Assembly (NCBI RefSeq): GCF_004762035.2
Contig: NZ_SIJK02000007.1
Location: forward strand, 1 to 64,000
DNA from: Candidatus Chloroploca mongolica
Lineage (GTDB): Bacteria > Chloroflexota > Chloroflexia > Chloroflexales > Chloroflexaceae
Length of the DNA: 64,000 nucleotides
Direction of reading: 5' to 3'
Positions 37,573-45,637 of this stretch are shown here, piece by piece. Every line of letters begins with the position of its first letter. The first letter of the stretch is position 1. The translations under genes were made by a program, and so were the position numbers. The notes below the pieces were generated by a model. That model worked only from the letters and a program-made list of their open reading frames with translations. It searched no databases and was not told where the DNA came from.

Positions 37573-40161
37573 TCATACCGATGCATCGGTATGATGCGCA
37601 CCACGTACGGTCAGGGTCCATCCCGTCTGTTCACGTAGACGAGTGACGGCCTCGGTCAATTCAGCCCTGCTGCACGAGCCCTGCACTCGCACAACCACCT
37701 CACGGGTGGCGCTCTGCAGGGCCGGCGAACTTTGCGCCGTCAGGCCTGGTGGCAAGGCTTCACGCGCCGCTCGCATCAGCGCATCCTGGTGAGGCTGCGG
37801 CCAGAGCCGTACGGTCCAGCCGATGAACGCCGCCAGCTCAGCCAGTTGTGCTGCATAGGATGAACGAGCAACCAGGGGAAAATGGAACCGCAGCGTGACA
37901 ACCCGCGTTTGCTGGTCAGCACTCGCTTTGTAGCAGCCGCTCGCAGGGCCAAACCAGGAACGCGCGGTGCTCAAGGCAAAGTTGAGTTCGCTTGGCATAG
38001 CTCCTTCAGGCGGCGCAAAACTCGCCTCATCCACCGCCACTGACCCTTCCGCCTCCTGCGGCACCCCGGGCACTCTGAGCACCAGACGTAGCCCCGTCCG
38101 CTGCTGAAAGGCCGCTTCAACAGCGGCAATGGTTGCCGGATCGACGCTGCCCTGGCAACGTACTTCAACCCGCCCTTCCTCGTGGTAGATCGCCGGGCTC
38201 CGCTCGGCCTGCAAGCCATCAGGGAGCAGTTCAAGGGCCAGCGCAGCCAGTTGCGCCTGGTGCGGATACGGCCAGACGGTCACGGGCACGCCCGCTTCGG
38301 CAGCGATCTGCGTGATCGCCTCGGCATCACGTTCCGCAGCAATCACCGGAAAAAAATAACGGAGCATCACCGCTCCGGTCTCCGCATCAATACTGCGCTG
38401 GTAGAGATCGGGGGCCGCCCCGAGGTGCTGATCAATGATCGTCTGGATGCCCGCACTGTTGATCCGTGGCCCGGTGCGACGACCACCACCCGCCGCCAGC
38501 ACCCGGCGCACCTCGGCAGGTGCAGGCAAACGCCACAAACCCGGAACAAGGGGCAACGACATAAAATAGGCGCTGCCAGCTTCCAGGCTAGCTCCGGCCT
38601 GCGCTTCCTGCTCAATGGTAACCTCCGGGCCATACCAGACCCGCGCAAGCTCACGTACACTCATCGTCTGCATGCCCGAGCCATCGCGCAGCGCCGTCCA
38701 GAGCCGTTCGAGTCCGGCGGTCTCAAGCGGATCACCGTTGCCCAAGGCATAGGCGGGCGCGGCAGGTTCGGGCGAAGGAGGGAGAACCACCCGCCGTCCC
38801 CCACGCGCCGCCGGCGCAACCGTCAACGTCTGACCATCCTGAGGGGAGATCAACTCGGCCAGGCCAACGAGCCGTGCCGCCAGCGCCGCACGCGCCTCGG
38901 GATCGCCATGCACCAACGCAACGGTACGCGGCTTGAGCGTGCGCACCAGCGCGGCCAGTTCGTCGCCATCGGCATGCGCACTGAGCCCGTAACGCCCGAT
39001 CTGGCAGGCCACCCGCACCGTACGTGCGCCAAACGTCATCTGGCGACGCTCGGGCTGCGCATCAGCCAGATCAAGCAAGCGGCGCCCCGGCGCCTCCTCG
39101 TCGAGGTAGCCACTAAAGAAGATCGCCGCCTGCGGCTGCTCGGCGAGGCGCTCGGCATACCAGACCGACGGGCCACCGGTGAGCATCCCCGACGAGGCAA
39201 TGATCGCACCAGGAGGCCCGGTCAGCACACGTTCACGTTGCATCTGGTTCTCGACGGGCTGAATACGACTGCTGAAAAAGGGCCGCCCGCCGCCCAACAC
39301 ATAACGACGGAGCGCGGGGCCAAGCGCATCAGGAAACGCGGCGTAGGCCGCGCAGACCGAACGAACGAGTCCATCAACGGCAATTGGAAACGGCGGAATC
39401 ACGCCATCACGCTGAGCGGCGCGCAGAATCAGAATCACCTCTTGCGCCCGCCCGAGCGCAAAGGCCGGAATCAAACAGTGGCCGCCGCGTTCGATCACCT
39501 CGGCCACCGCCTCGGCCAGACGCCGCTCTTCGATCGCCCGATTAGGATGCAACCGCGCCCCATAGGTACTCTCGAGCACAAGCAGATCCGGGCGTAGCGG
39601 CGCAGGCGTCGCCGCCCCCAGGATCGTCCGTTGCGGCGTGATGCTGACATCGCCGCTGATCACCAGACGCCCATCCTGGGCCTCAAACCCGAGGCTCACA
39701 GCCCCGGCGATATGGCCGGCTCGCTGCGCAGAGACGAGCACATCAGGCAACTCGGGCAAGCGCTGCTCGCCAACCGCAAGCGGACGGAGGCGGCGCAGCG
39801 TCGCGGCGACCAGCGCATCGTCATAGAGCGGCAACTCAAGTTCATCGGCGGCACGACGGGCCATCACCCGCACCGCATCACCGAGCATCACCTCCATCAA
39901 GCGCAGTGTCGCCGCCGTCGCATAGATCGGCACCCCCGGAAAGCGATCAGCCACTAGGGGCAAAGCACCAATATGGTCAGCATGGGCGTGCGTCACCAGG
40001 ATCGCATCAAGGTGAACCCCAGCGAGGGCGGCCAGATCAGGCAAACGATCGCCGCCATCCATACGCACCCCGGCATCAACCAGCACATGCCGCCCCCCAA
40101 GCGCAACCAGTTGACAGGTCGCACCCACGCCACTCGCACCACCAAGAAACTGGATCTGCAT
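37573..40161 (-). CDS. MBL-fold beta-CASP ribonuclease-like protein with duplicated C-terminal domain
   Basis: An 862-residue protein. Residues 1-450 are a metallo-beta-lactamase plus beta-CASP nuclease: THAHADH (H58, H60, D62, H63), later metal ligands in RAGHIAGAVS, VISGDVS and GLSAHADGDEL, and VHGDPEA. The family cleaves RNA (RNase J/CPSF-like). The C-terminal 330 residues contain a tandem duplication of about 130 residues: LRYFFPV/LRFHFPL, VTVWPYPHQAQL/VRLWPQPHQDAL, LPDGL/LPPGL and RCQGS/RVQGS recur in order. That tail is not standard RNase J. The start at 40161 is ATG with AGGTG six bases upstream; the GTG at 40170 lies within that Shine-Dalgarno. Confidence 0.82.
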   Translation of the reverse strand: MQIQFLGGASGVGATCQLVALGGRHVLVDAGVRMDGGDRLPDLAALAGVHLDAILVTHAHADHIGALPLVADRFPGVPIYATAATLRLMEVMLGDAVRVMARRAADELELPLYDDALVAATLRRLRPLAVGEQRLPELPDVLVSAQRAGHIAGAVSLGFEAQDGRLVISGDVSITPQRTILGAATPAPLRPDLLVLESTYGARLHPNRAIEERRLAEAVAEVIERGGHCLIPAFALGRAQEVILILRAAQRDGVIPPFPIAVDGLVRSVCAAYAAFPDALGPALRRYVLGGGRPFFSSRIQPVENQMQRERVLTGPPGAIIASSGMLTGGPSVWYAERLAEQPQAAIFFSGYLDEEAPGRRLLDLADAQPERRQMTFGARTVRVACQIGRYGLSAHADGDELAALVRTLKPRTVALVHGDPEARAALAARLVGLAELISPQDGQTLTVAPAARGGRRVVLPPSPEPAAPAYALGNGDPLETAGLERLWTALRDGSGMQTMSVRELARVWYGPEVTIEQEAQAGASLEAGSAYFMSLPLVPGLWRLPAPAEVRRVLAAGGGRRTGPRINSAGIQTIIDQHLGAAPDLYQRSIDAETGAVMLRYFFPVIAAERDAEAITQIAAEAGVPVTVWPYPHQAQLAALALELLPDGLQAERSPAIYHEEGRVEVRCQGSVDPATIAAVEAAFQQRTGLRLVLRVPGVPQEAEGSVAVDEASFAPPEGAMPSELNFALSTARSWFGPASGCYKASADQQTRVVTLRFHFPLVARSSYAAQLAELAAFIGWTVRLWPQPHQDALMRAAREALPPGLTAQSSPALQSATREVVVRVQGSCSRAELTEAVTRLREQTGWTLTVRGAHHTDASV

Positions 40162-40237
40162 ATCATTCACCTGCTGTCAGCTACGCTGGCAGCGTGCGCC
40201 AGCACAAGAGTCGTTCCTTCGCGGAAGAAACCAGGAG

Positions 40238-40315
40238 GGAGTGCCGACTTCAGTCGGCTTCCGGCTCAGCCGACTTCAGTCGGCTTCCGGCTCAGCCGAC
40301 TGAAGTCGGCACTCC
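40238..40315. repeat. Palindromic 26-bp repeat array, three units
   Basis: GCCGACTTCAGTCGGC occurs at 40243-40258 and 40269-40284, and as GCCGACTGAAGTCGGC at 40295-40310, with TTCCGGCTCA spacers (period 26). Each unit is itself a hairpin, and the outer ends (GAGTGCCGAC/GTCGGCACTC) pair, so the whole block can fold into one long stem. It is too short and too palindromic to be a CRISPR array. Confidence 0.8.
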
Positions 40316-40346
40316 GGTACGCCCGATGGAATGGGTAAAACCCAGA

Positions 40347-40500
40347 ACGCCTCGGCGACGGTCTGCAAAGTCGGCCTTCGCCGGCTTGCTCAGGCTACTC
40401 AGATGGCCTTTGCAAACCAAAAGCCGAGCCGTTCACGACGACGGAAGAAAATGCAATCGCCCTAGGGCTACGCCCCTCTAGCAGAAAAGCCCGCTGCAAG
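40347..40500 (+). repeat. 150-bp dispersed repeat, copy 1
   Basis: From AACGCCTCGGCGA to the TGCAATCGCCCT word and beyond, this matches 41651-41800 in the same orientation with point differences. It carries internal mini-hairpins such as GTCGGCCTTCGCCGGC. It lies directly before the nudix gene. No coding sense is seen. Confidence 0.65.
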
Positions 40501-40524
40501 CATGTTACAATACCATAAGAAGAT

Positions 40525-41247
40525 ATGGCTGAGGAAGATATGAGCCCAGAATTACCCCAGGGTGTTGCCCCTGCAACACCTCTACTAACGATGCAACGTG
40601 ATGTAGTGCGCCAGGCCATGAGCCGGTCGTTTGCGTTGACTATGGACGAGTTGCTGGTTCTACGCGACCTCGATGGGCAACCAATGCGCCCGATGCTACC
40701 ACCGCCCGGTGTCACGCCCCGCGACTCAGCGGCCCTGCTCCTGCTCTATCCGAGTGAGGGTGAACTCTGGCTCCCCCTGACCGTACGCTCGACACGCCTC
40801 ACTACCCATCGTGGCGAGGTCTCGCTGCCAGGAGGACGGACTGACCCACAAGACGATGGCCCTATCGGAACCGCCCTGCGCGAAGCCTGGGAGGAATTGG
40901 GCATTAGGACGAGTTATGTCGAGCCACTCGGTACACTGACGCCTTTTTATATCCCACCAAGCAATAGCCGTCTCACCCCGGTGGTCGGCCTCAGCCTCGT
41001 TGAACCTGACCTCCACCCCAACCCCGATGAGGTTGAGGCTGCCTTCAGCGTGCCGCTTAGGTGCCTCTTTGACCCGGCGATTGTCCAGGAGGAGATCTGG
41101 GAGCGTGGGTCAGTACGCATGCGGGTGCCCTTTTTTGCCCTCGAAGGCTATAAAGTCTGGGGGGCCACAGCGCTCTTGTTGAGCGAATTATTAGCCCGCA
41201 TGCGCCGAGTCGCCGAGTCGGTTTCAGTTGACACGCCCCCTGGCTAG
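40525..41247 (+). CDS. Nudix hydrolase, CoA pyrophosphatase (NudL-like)
   Basis: A 240-residue Nudix enzyme. The Nudix box is at residues 103-126 (GGRTDPQDDGPIGTALREAW, EELG). It is preceded by the NudL-type signature LTVRSTRLTTHRGEVSLPGG, which marks the CoA-diphosphatase subfamily. It would split CoA or acyl-CoA to 4'-phosphopantetheine and 3',5'-ADP. The conventional first Glu of the box is replaced by Asp-rich sequence, as is usual in this subfamily. TACAAT at 40506-40511 may be the -10. The ATG at 40525 is weakly preceded by AAGAAG; ATG 40540 is an alternative. Confidence 0.85.
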   Translation: MAEEDMSPELPQGVAPATPLLTMQRDVVRQAMSRSFALTMDELLVLRDLDGQPMRPMLPPPGVTPRDSAALLLLYPSEGELWLPLTVRSTRLTTHRGEVSLPGGRTDPQDDGPIGTALREAWEELGIRTSYVEPLGTLTPFYIPPSNSRLTPVVGLSLVEPDLHPNPDEVEAAFSVPLRCLFDPAIVQEEIWERGSVRMRVPFFALEGYKVWGATALLLSELLARMRRVAESVSVDTPPG

Positions 41248-41255
41248 GGTATAAT
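41228..41255 (+). promoter_or_regulatory. Consensus sigma-70 promoter of tatA
   Basis: TTGACA (41228-41233), 16-bp spacer, TATAAT (41250-41255): both hexamers match consensus exactly. It lies over the 3' end of the nudix gene, about 94 bp before the tatA ATG. Confidence 0.85.
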
Positions 41256-41348
41256 GAACCTACATCAAGCATCCGTACAAGGTACCTTGCTATGCCGTGC
41301 TTCCTCATCAGAGGGTTGTTCAGGCAAAGATAGCAAAAGGAGTGAATC

Positions 41349-41543
41349 ATGTTAGGACTGGGATGGGGCGAATTAATTGTTATTCTGGTGATTGTGATTG
41401 CCATATTTGGTGCCGGACGCCTTGCTGGCCTCGGGAGCGCCCTTGGGGGCAGCATCCGTGAGTTCAAGAACGCCGTGAAAGACGATGATGCAGCACCAAC
41501 TACTACAACTGAGACCAAAGCCGAGCGTGAAAGCAAGGTGTAA
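41349..41543 (+). CDS. tatA: Sec-independent translocase subunit TatA
   Basis: A 64-residue TatA. One N-terminal helix ([19 protein letters not shown]) is followed by the hinge-amphipathic segment ([20 protein letters not shown]) and an acidic/Thr-rich tail. It oligomerises to form the passage for folded Tat substrates. AAAGGAGTG precedes the ATG. tatC is not nearby. Its own strong promoter and downstream terminator make it a single-gene unit. Confidence 0.92.
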   Translation: MLGLGWGELIVILVIVIAIFGAGRLAGLGSALGGSIREFKNAVKDDDAAPTTTTETKAERESKV

Positions 41544-41650
41544 CGCCCACACCTAAGGGCGATTACATCTTCTGCTGGTACGTGACGCTATGTCCGTGCG
41601 CATCATAGGTCAAATCTACGGATGCCCCCCATGCACCCACACCATCGGCG

Positions 41651-41800
41651 TCAACGCCTTGGCGAGCAGGGGCGAAGCCGACCTTCGTCGGCTTGATCAG
41701 GCCACACAGGTGGCCTTCGCTGACAAGGAGCCGAGCCATTTACGGCGACGGCAGATGATGCAATCGCCCTTCGCCCTACCTACGGGCTGCTAGCTTGAAA
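41651..41800 (+). repeat. 150-bp dispersed repeat, copy 2
   Basis: Diverged direct copy of 40347-40500; the pair flanks the nudix and tatA genes. It shares AACGCCT-GGCGA, the CGACCTTCGTCGG hairpin, GCCGAGCC and ATGATGCAATCGCCCT. The remainder of 41544-42174 holds this copy, a terminator and a second composite repeat, and no gene. Confidence 0.65.
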
Positions 41801-41818
41801 GATGTGTTGCCCAGCCTG

Positions 41819-41863
41819 GGGCGTCAGAGAGGTGTGATCTGATCACTTCTCTGTCGCCTTTTT
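41819..41863 (+). terminator. Rho-independent terminator downstream of tatA
   Basis: The stem GGCG-CAGAGA-GTG pairs with CAC-CTCTG-CGCC around TGATCTGAT-type loop sequence and is followed by TTTTT (41859-41863). Confidence 0.75.
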
Positions 41864-41934
41864 CATTGTACGTGTGGACACAGGCTTCGATCGGACGTCT
41901 GACGAAGCGAATCGCTAAATCGTCTGTCAAGTAC

Positions 41935-42155
41935 GTTTTCCGCTCTGCTCGCGGCCTTATCATGCCGAGCGGAGTGAAGCACCTCTGGGCGTCTGGACGC
42001 CGCGATCCTTCGCTCCGCCTGCGGCTCCGCTCAGGATGACAAAACGCCGGGAAAGTTCGCGGGCCGAGAGCGCGGCCGGCCCGCCTTTGCTCCCGAAGCG
42101 GGCGGGCCGCCCGCGCCCCCAGGAAAACAAGAAAAGTTCGTTGACGGACTACTAC
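41935..42155. repeat. Composite dispersed repeat, copy B, with inverted ends
   Basis: The left end GTCTGTCAAGTACGTTTTCC pairs loosely with the right end GGAAAAC...TTGACGGAC, giving MITE-like termini about 215 bp apart. Between them are TCGCTCCGCCTGCGGCTCCG followed by CTCAGGATGAC, and a GC-rich GGGCCG/CGGCCC palindrome. The order and right end match copy A at 37.4 kb. No transposase is present. Confidence 0.55.
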
Positions 42156-42174
42156 CTCTTTATGGAACGAGAAT

Positions 42175-43485
42175 ATGGCAGTTGATTATTTTGACCAGGC
42201 AACCATCCAGGTACAGGCCGGCACAGGCGGATCTGGCGCAGCAACCTTTCGCCGTGAAAAATTTATCCCCCGCGGTGGCCCCAATGGCGGCGATGGTGGC
42301 CGTGGAGGGCACATCTATCTGCAGGCCGACCCCAATCTTAATACGTTGCTCAGTTTCCGTTATGAGCGCTCGTTTCGTGCCGAGTCGGGTGGCAATGGAC
42401 AGAAAAATAAGATGTATGGGCGTCAGGGCGATGATCTGGTGATCAATGTGCCGCCAGGGACGGTTGTCCGTGCCGTGATCGATGGTCAAACCTACGAGGT
42501 TGACCTCGCACGCCCCGGACAGCGCTTGCGGGTGGCGCGTGGCGGACGCGGGGGCCTTGGCAATGTTCACTTTACCTCATCTGTGCGGCAGGCACCGCGC
42601 ATCGCTGAACTCGGTGAGCCAGGGCAAAAGCTGACTCTCGATCTCGAGTTGAAGCTCATTGCCGATGTTGGTCTCGTTGGCTTTCCCAATGCTGGCAAGT
42701 CAACGCTGCTCTCGGTCATCAGTGCCGCCCGCCCCAAGATTGCGAATTACCCTTTTACCACGCTCCAACCCAACCTCGGCATGGTTGATGTGGGTGAATA
42801 TGATCGTTTTGTGGTTGCCGATATCCCCGGGTTGATCGAGGGTGCCCACGCAGGTGTCGGCTTGGGACACGCTTTTTTGCGCCACGTCGAGCGTACCCGC
42901 GTGCTCATTCATATTATTGATGCCGCCGGGGTCGACGGGCGCGATCCAGTCACCGATTTCCATCAGATCAACGAAGAATTGCGGCTCTATGAGCCTGAAC
43001 TGGCCCAACGCCCCCAGGTCGTTGCCTTCAATAAAATTGATCTGCCCGAGGCCCGCGCTAATCTCGCCCGTCTGCAGCACGAGCTTGGCCTTGACCCCGA
43101 AGATTGTTTTGCGATCTCGGCGGCAACGCGCCAGGGTATTGAGCAACTGTTACGCCGCGTAACTACCCACCTGCGAGCAATGCCAGTCCCCCATCTGGAA
43201 CCGGTTGAACCCGATGAACCACCCCTCACCTGGCCGGTACCTGAGGTCGAAGAGAATGTCTTCTCGGTTGAACCCGAAGGCAATGGCTGGCGCGTGCGCG
43301 GCATCAAGATCGAACGGCTGCTCAAGATGACTAATTTTGACCAGATCGAGGCCGTTGACCGCGTACAACGCGTCTTTGAGGCGACCGGGATCAGTCAGGC
43401 CCTCCTTGAGGCTGGCCTCAACGAGGGCGATATGGTCTATATTGGCGATATCGAACTCGAATGGGATAGTCAGCGTTTTGAGTGA
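42175..43485 (+). CDS. obgE: GTPase ObgE/CgtA
   Basis: A 436-residue Obg GTPase. The glycine-rich Obg fold (1-158: [21 protein letters not shown]) is followed by a G domain with [18 protein letters not shown] and NKIDLP. A C-terminal OCT-like domain (about 355-430) completes the protein. It binds the 50S subunit and ppGpp and is linked to ribosome assembly and stress control. It is 12 bp upstream of a PP2C-type phosphatase gene. In Bacillus, Obg communicates with the Rsb phosphatase cascade, which makes the pairing interesting. Confidence 0.95.
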   Translation: MAVDYFDQATIQVQAGTGGSGAATFRREKFIPRGGPNGGDGGRGGHIYLQADPNLNTLLSFRYERSFRAESGGNGQKNKMYGRQGDDLVINVPPGTVVRAVIDGQTYEVDLARPGQRLRVARGGRGGLGNVHFTSSVRQAPRIAELGEPGQKLTLDLELKLIADVGLVGFPNAGKSTLLSVISAARPKIANYPFTTLQPNLGMVDVGEYDRFVVADIPGLIEGAHAGVGLGHAFLRHVERTRVLIHIIDAAGVDGRDPVTDFHQINEELRLYEPELAQRPQVVAFNKIDLPEARANLARLQHELGLDPEDCFAISAATRQGIEQLLRRVTTHLRAMPVPHLEPVEPDEPPLTWPVPEVEENVFSVEPEGNGWRVRGIKIERLLKMTNFDQIEAVDRVQRVFEATGISQALLEAGLNEGDMVYIGDIELEWDSQRFE

Positions 43486-43497
43486 GCCCACCGCACG

Positions 43498-45528
43498 ATG
43501 ACACAGGCAGACTCACCCAACCGCCTGTCCAGGATCATTGTTCGTCTCTGGCCACAGGCCGGCAACCTGCCACTCCGCGATTTCACCATCTTGCAACGCG
43601 AGGTGGTTGGCACCCTCTATGGGGTGGTGCTCTTCGTGTGTATGCTTGGCTGGCTCACCGTCGCCACTGATCTCGCTGACTTGCAGGCCAACTGGCTGCT
43701 GATGCTCAGCGGGATCATCTTTATTGTTATTATCAATCAGTTGAGTTTCTTCTGGATTCTCCGCCAGCCTGATGGCGAGACCGAGATGATCAGTGGCAAT
43801 CTGAGTGTCTTGATCGGCCTGGCAACGCTGCTGATTGTCGGCCCCGGCCTGATCTGGATGTTGTTGCTCGCCCACCTCTTCGAGCTAGCCCACCGCCTCT
43901 GGCAGTATCGTCTCTTTGTCCAGCGTTGGAATGTGATCCGCAATTCGCTCGTCTCGCAAAGTACCCTCGGGCTGAGCTACCTGAGTTGCTACTATGCGTT
44001 CACGATGCTCGGCGGTAGCCTGCCCCCGAACGATCTTGGGCTGACAACGCTTGGCGCGATGCTCGGGGCCTTGCTTGTCTTTAGCGCGGTGTTGCTCGGT
44101 TGTTTTGCCGTGCTCTTTCTCCTGCAGATCGTGCTCAAGCAGACAGCCGGACGGCGCATGGGCATGCAGTACCTCACCCGTTTTGTTGGCTTGACGATCA
44201 TGCCCCCGCTGCCGTTTGCCCTGCTTGGGGCGGTTGTCTACAGCGCCTATGCCCTGACCGGTTATCTCTTCTGGTGCATAAGCGTGGTGATGATCAACCT
44301 GATCGCCCACTGGCTCAGCAAATCGGTCGCCGCAAGCGATCAGCGACGCGAAGAACTCGCCCGTCTCGAAGCGCTCGGGCGCAGTATTTTGACCAGCCCT
44401 CCCGAGCTTGCTGCTCTCCCCACACTACTTGCACAGCACGTTTCCGGCATGTTCCGCGAGCGGCGGATCTGCATTGGGCTCTTTGATGATCAGATCTTGC
44501 TGCGACGACCTGCCGATGAGCCAGTTGATACGCCGCTGCTCGCCTGGCTCGCGGCGCATCCAGTCGAGCGGATCTGGCAACCGCATGAAACCCCACCCTG
44601 GCCCGGGGCCGAAGGCCGCTTTGTGCGCGTCACCATGCCGATCCGTGCCGTCGAGAACGAACCCGCCATTGGCATGATCTTTCTTGAACTGGGCACGCTC
44701 GAAGGCGATCCCGAAAGTATGTTGCCTGCCCTGCAAACCCTGGGCGCAACGATTGTTTCGGCGATCCATCGGGTCGACGAACACCGCCGCACGCTGCGGC
44801 TCCATCGCTTTGATCAAGAACTGGCGATGGCCGGGCAGATCCAGGCAAGCTTCTTGCCCACAAGCATCCCCACCATCCCCGGCTGGCAACTCGCCGCAAC
44901 CCTCCGCCCTGCCCGCGAGACCTCCGGCGACTTCTACGATCTCGTCATGCTTCCCGGTGGCTGCCTGGGGCTTATTATCGCTGATGTCGCCGACAAAGGA
45001 ACCGGGGCCGCCCTCTTTATGGCACTCTCACGGACGCTGCTGCGTACGTATGCGTTTGAGTATCGCGATGATCCCGCGTCGGTCTTGCGTGCCGCCAACG
45101 AACGTATCCTGATGGATACGGACAGCACCATGTTTGTGACGGTCTTTTATGGCATCCTCGACCCCGCCACCGGAACCTTGCGCTACGCGAATGCCGGCCA
45201 CAATCCGCCCTTTTTGCTGCGTCACGATGGCTCACTGGCGACCCTGACCAATACCGGCGTGCCCCTCGGCATTGATCACGAACGCACCTGGGCAACCCGC
45301 GACATCACCCTTGCGCAGGGTGATGTACTCGTCATTTATACCGATGGCATCACCGAAGCGCAGAACGAGCACGAAGAGATGTTTGAAACCAGACGGTTGC
45401 TCACCGTTGCCCGCACCACCACCGACGCCCATCAACTGCAAGAGCACATTCTTGATGCGGTGACGACCTTCGCCGGCAACGCCGCACAATCCGATGATAT
45501 TGCCCTGTTGATCCTCGCCCGCCACTAG
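43498..45528 (+). CDS. Membrane SpoIIE/RsbU-type PP2C phosphatase
   Basis: A 676-residue protein. About six to seven transmembrane helices (residues 38-275) are followed by a GAF-like sensor region (about 290-425) and a PPM/SpoIIE phosphatase (435-672). The phosphatase has metal-binding motifs SGDFYD, IADVADKGTGAALFMA, YANAGHNPP and YTDGITEA. Such enzymes dephosphorylate anti-sigma-factor antagonists. No anti-sigma or antagonist gene lies in the window. No Shine-Dalgarno is obvious; it is probably translated from the obgE transcript. Confidence 0.88.
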   Translation: MTQADSPNRLSRIIVRLWPQAGNLPLRDFTILQREVVGTLYGVVLFVCMLGWLTVATDLADLQANWLLMLSGIIFIVIINQLSFFWILRQPDGETEMISGNLSVLIGLATLLIVGPGLIWMLLLAHLFELAHRLWQYRLFVQRWNVIRNSLVSQSTLGLSYLSCYYAFTMLGGSLPPNDLGLTTLGAMLGALLVFSAVLLGCFAVLFLLQIVLKQTAGRRMGMQYLTRFVGLTIMPPLPFALLGAVVYSAYALTGYLFWCISVVMINLIAHWLSKSVAASDQRREELARLEALGRSILTSPPELAALPTLLAQHVSGMFRERRICIGLFDDQILLRRPADEPVDTPLLAWLAAHPVERIWQPHETPPWPGAEGRFVRVTMPIRAVENEPAIGMIFLELGTLEGDPESMLPALQTLGATIVSAIHRVDEHRRTLRLHRFDQELAMAGQIQASFLPTSIPTIPGWQLAATLRPARETSGDFYDLVMLPGGCLGLIIADVADKGTGAALFMALSRTLLRTYAFEYRDDPASVLRAANERILMDTDSTMFVTVFYGILDPATGTLRYANAGHNPPFLLRHDGSLATLTNTGVPLGIDHERTWATRDITLAQGDVLVIYTDGITEAQNEHEEMFETRRLLTVARTTTDAHQLQEHILDAVTTFAGNAAQSDDIALLILARH

Positions 45529-45576
45529 AAAACCATGTCGTTCCCGCGCACGCGGAAACCCAGGTCTCGGCACAAT

Positions 45577-45632
45577 ACCTTGCAAAGAAGGCGGTTGTTT
45601 TGACGCAAAGGCGCAAAGGCGCAAAGCTGCAA
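45577..45632. repeat. GACGCAAAGGCGCAAAGG repeat, second copy
   Basis: CTTGCAAAGAAGGCG, then TTTTGACGCAAAGGCGCAAA and GGCGCAAAG: same modular order as at 260-375. It lies between converging genes, next to a CCGCGCACGCGG palindrome (about 45545-45556). Confidence 0.75.
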
Positions 45633-45637
45633 TCACC

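Noticed and set aside
38182-39597. 471-codon plus-strand open frame
   Set aside because: Antisense to the beta-CASP nuclease; no domain features.
40238-40315. CRISPR-like array
   Set aside because: Spacers are identical 10-mers, units are full palindromes and one is inverted; no cas genes nearby.
41935-42155. Insertion sequence
   Set aside because: Inverted ends exist but there is no transposase frame; at most a MITE-like element.
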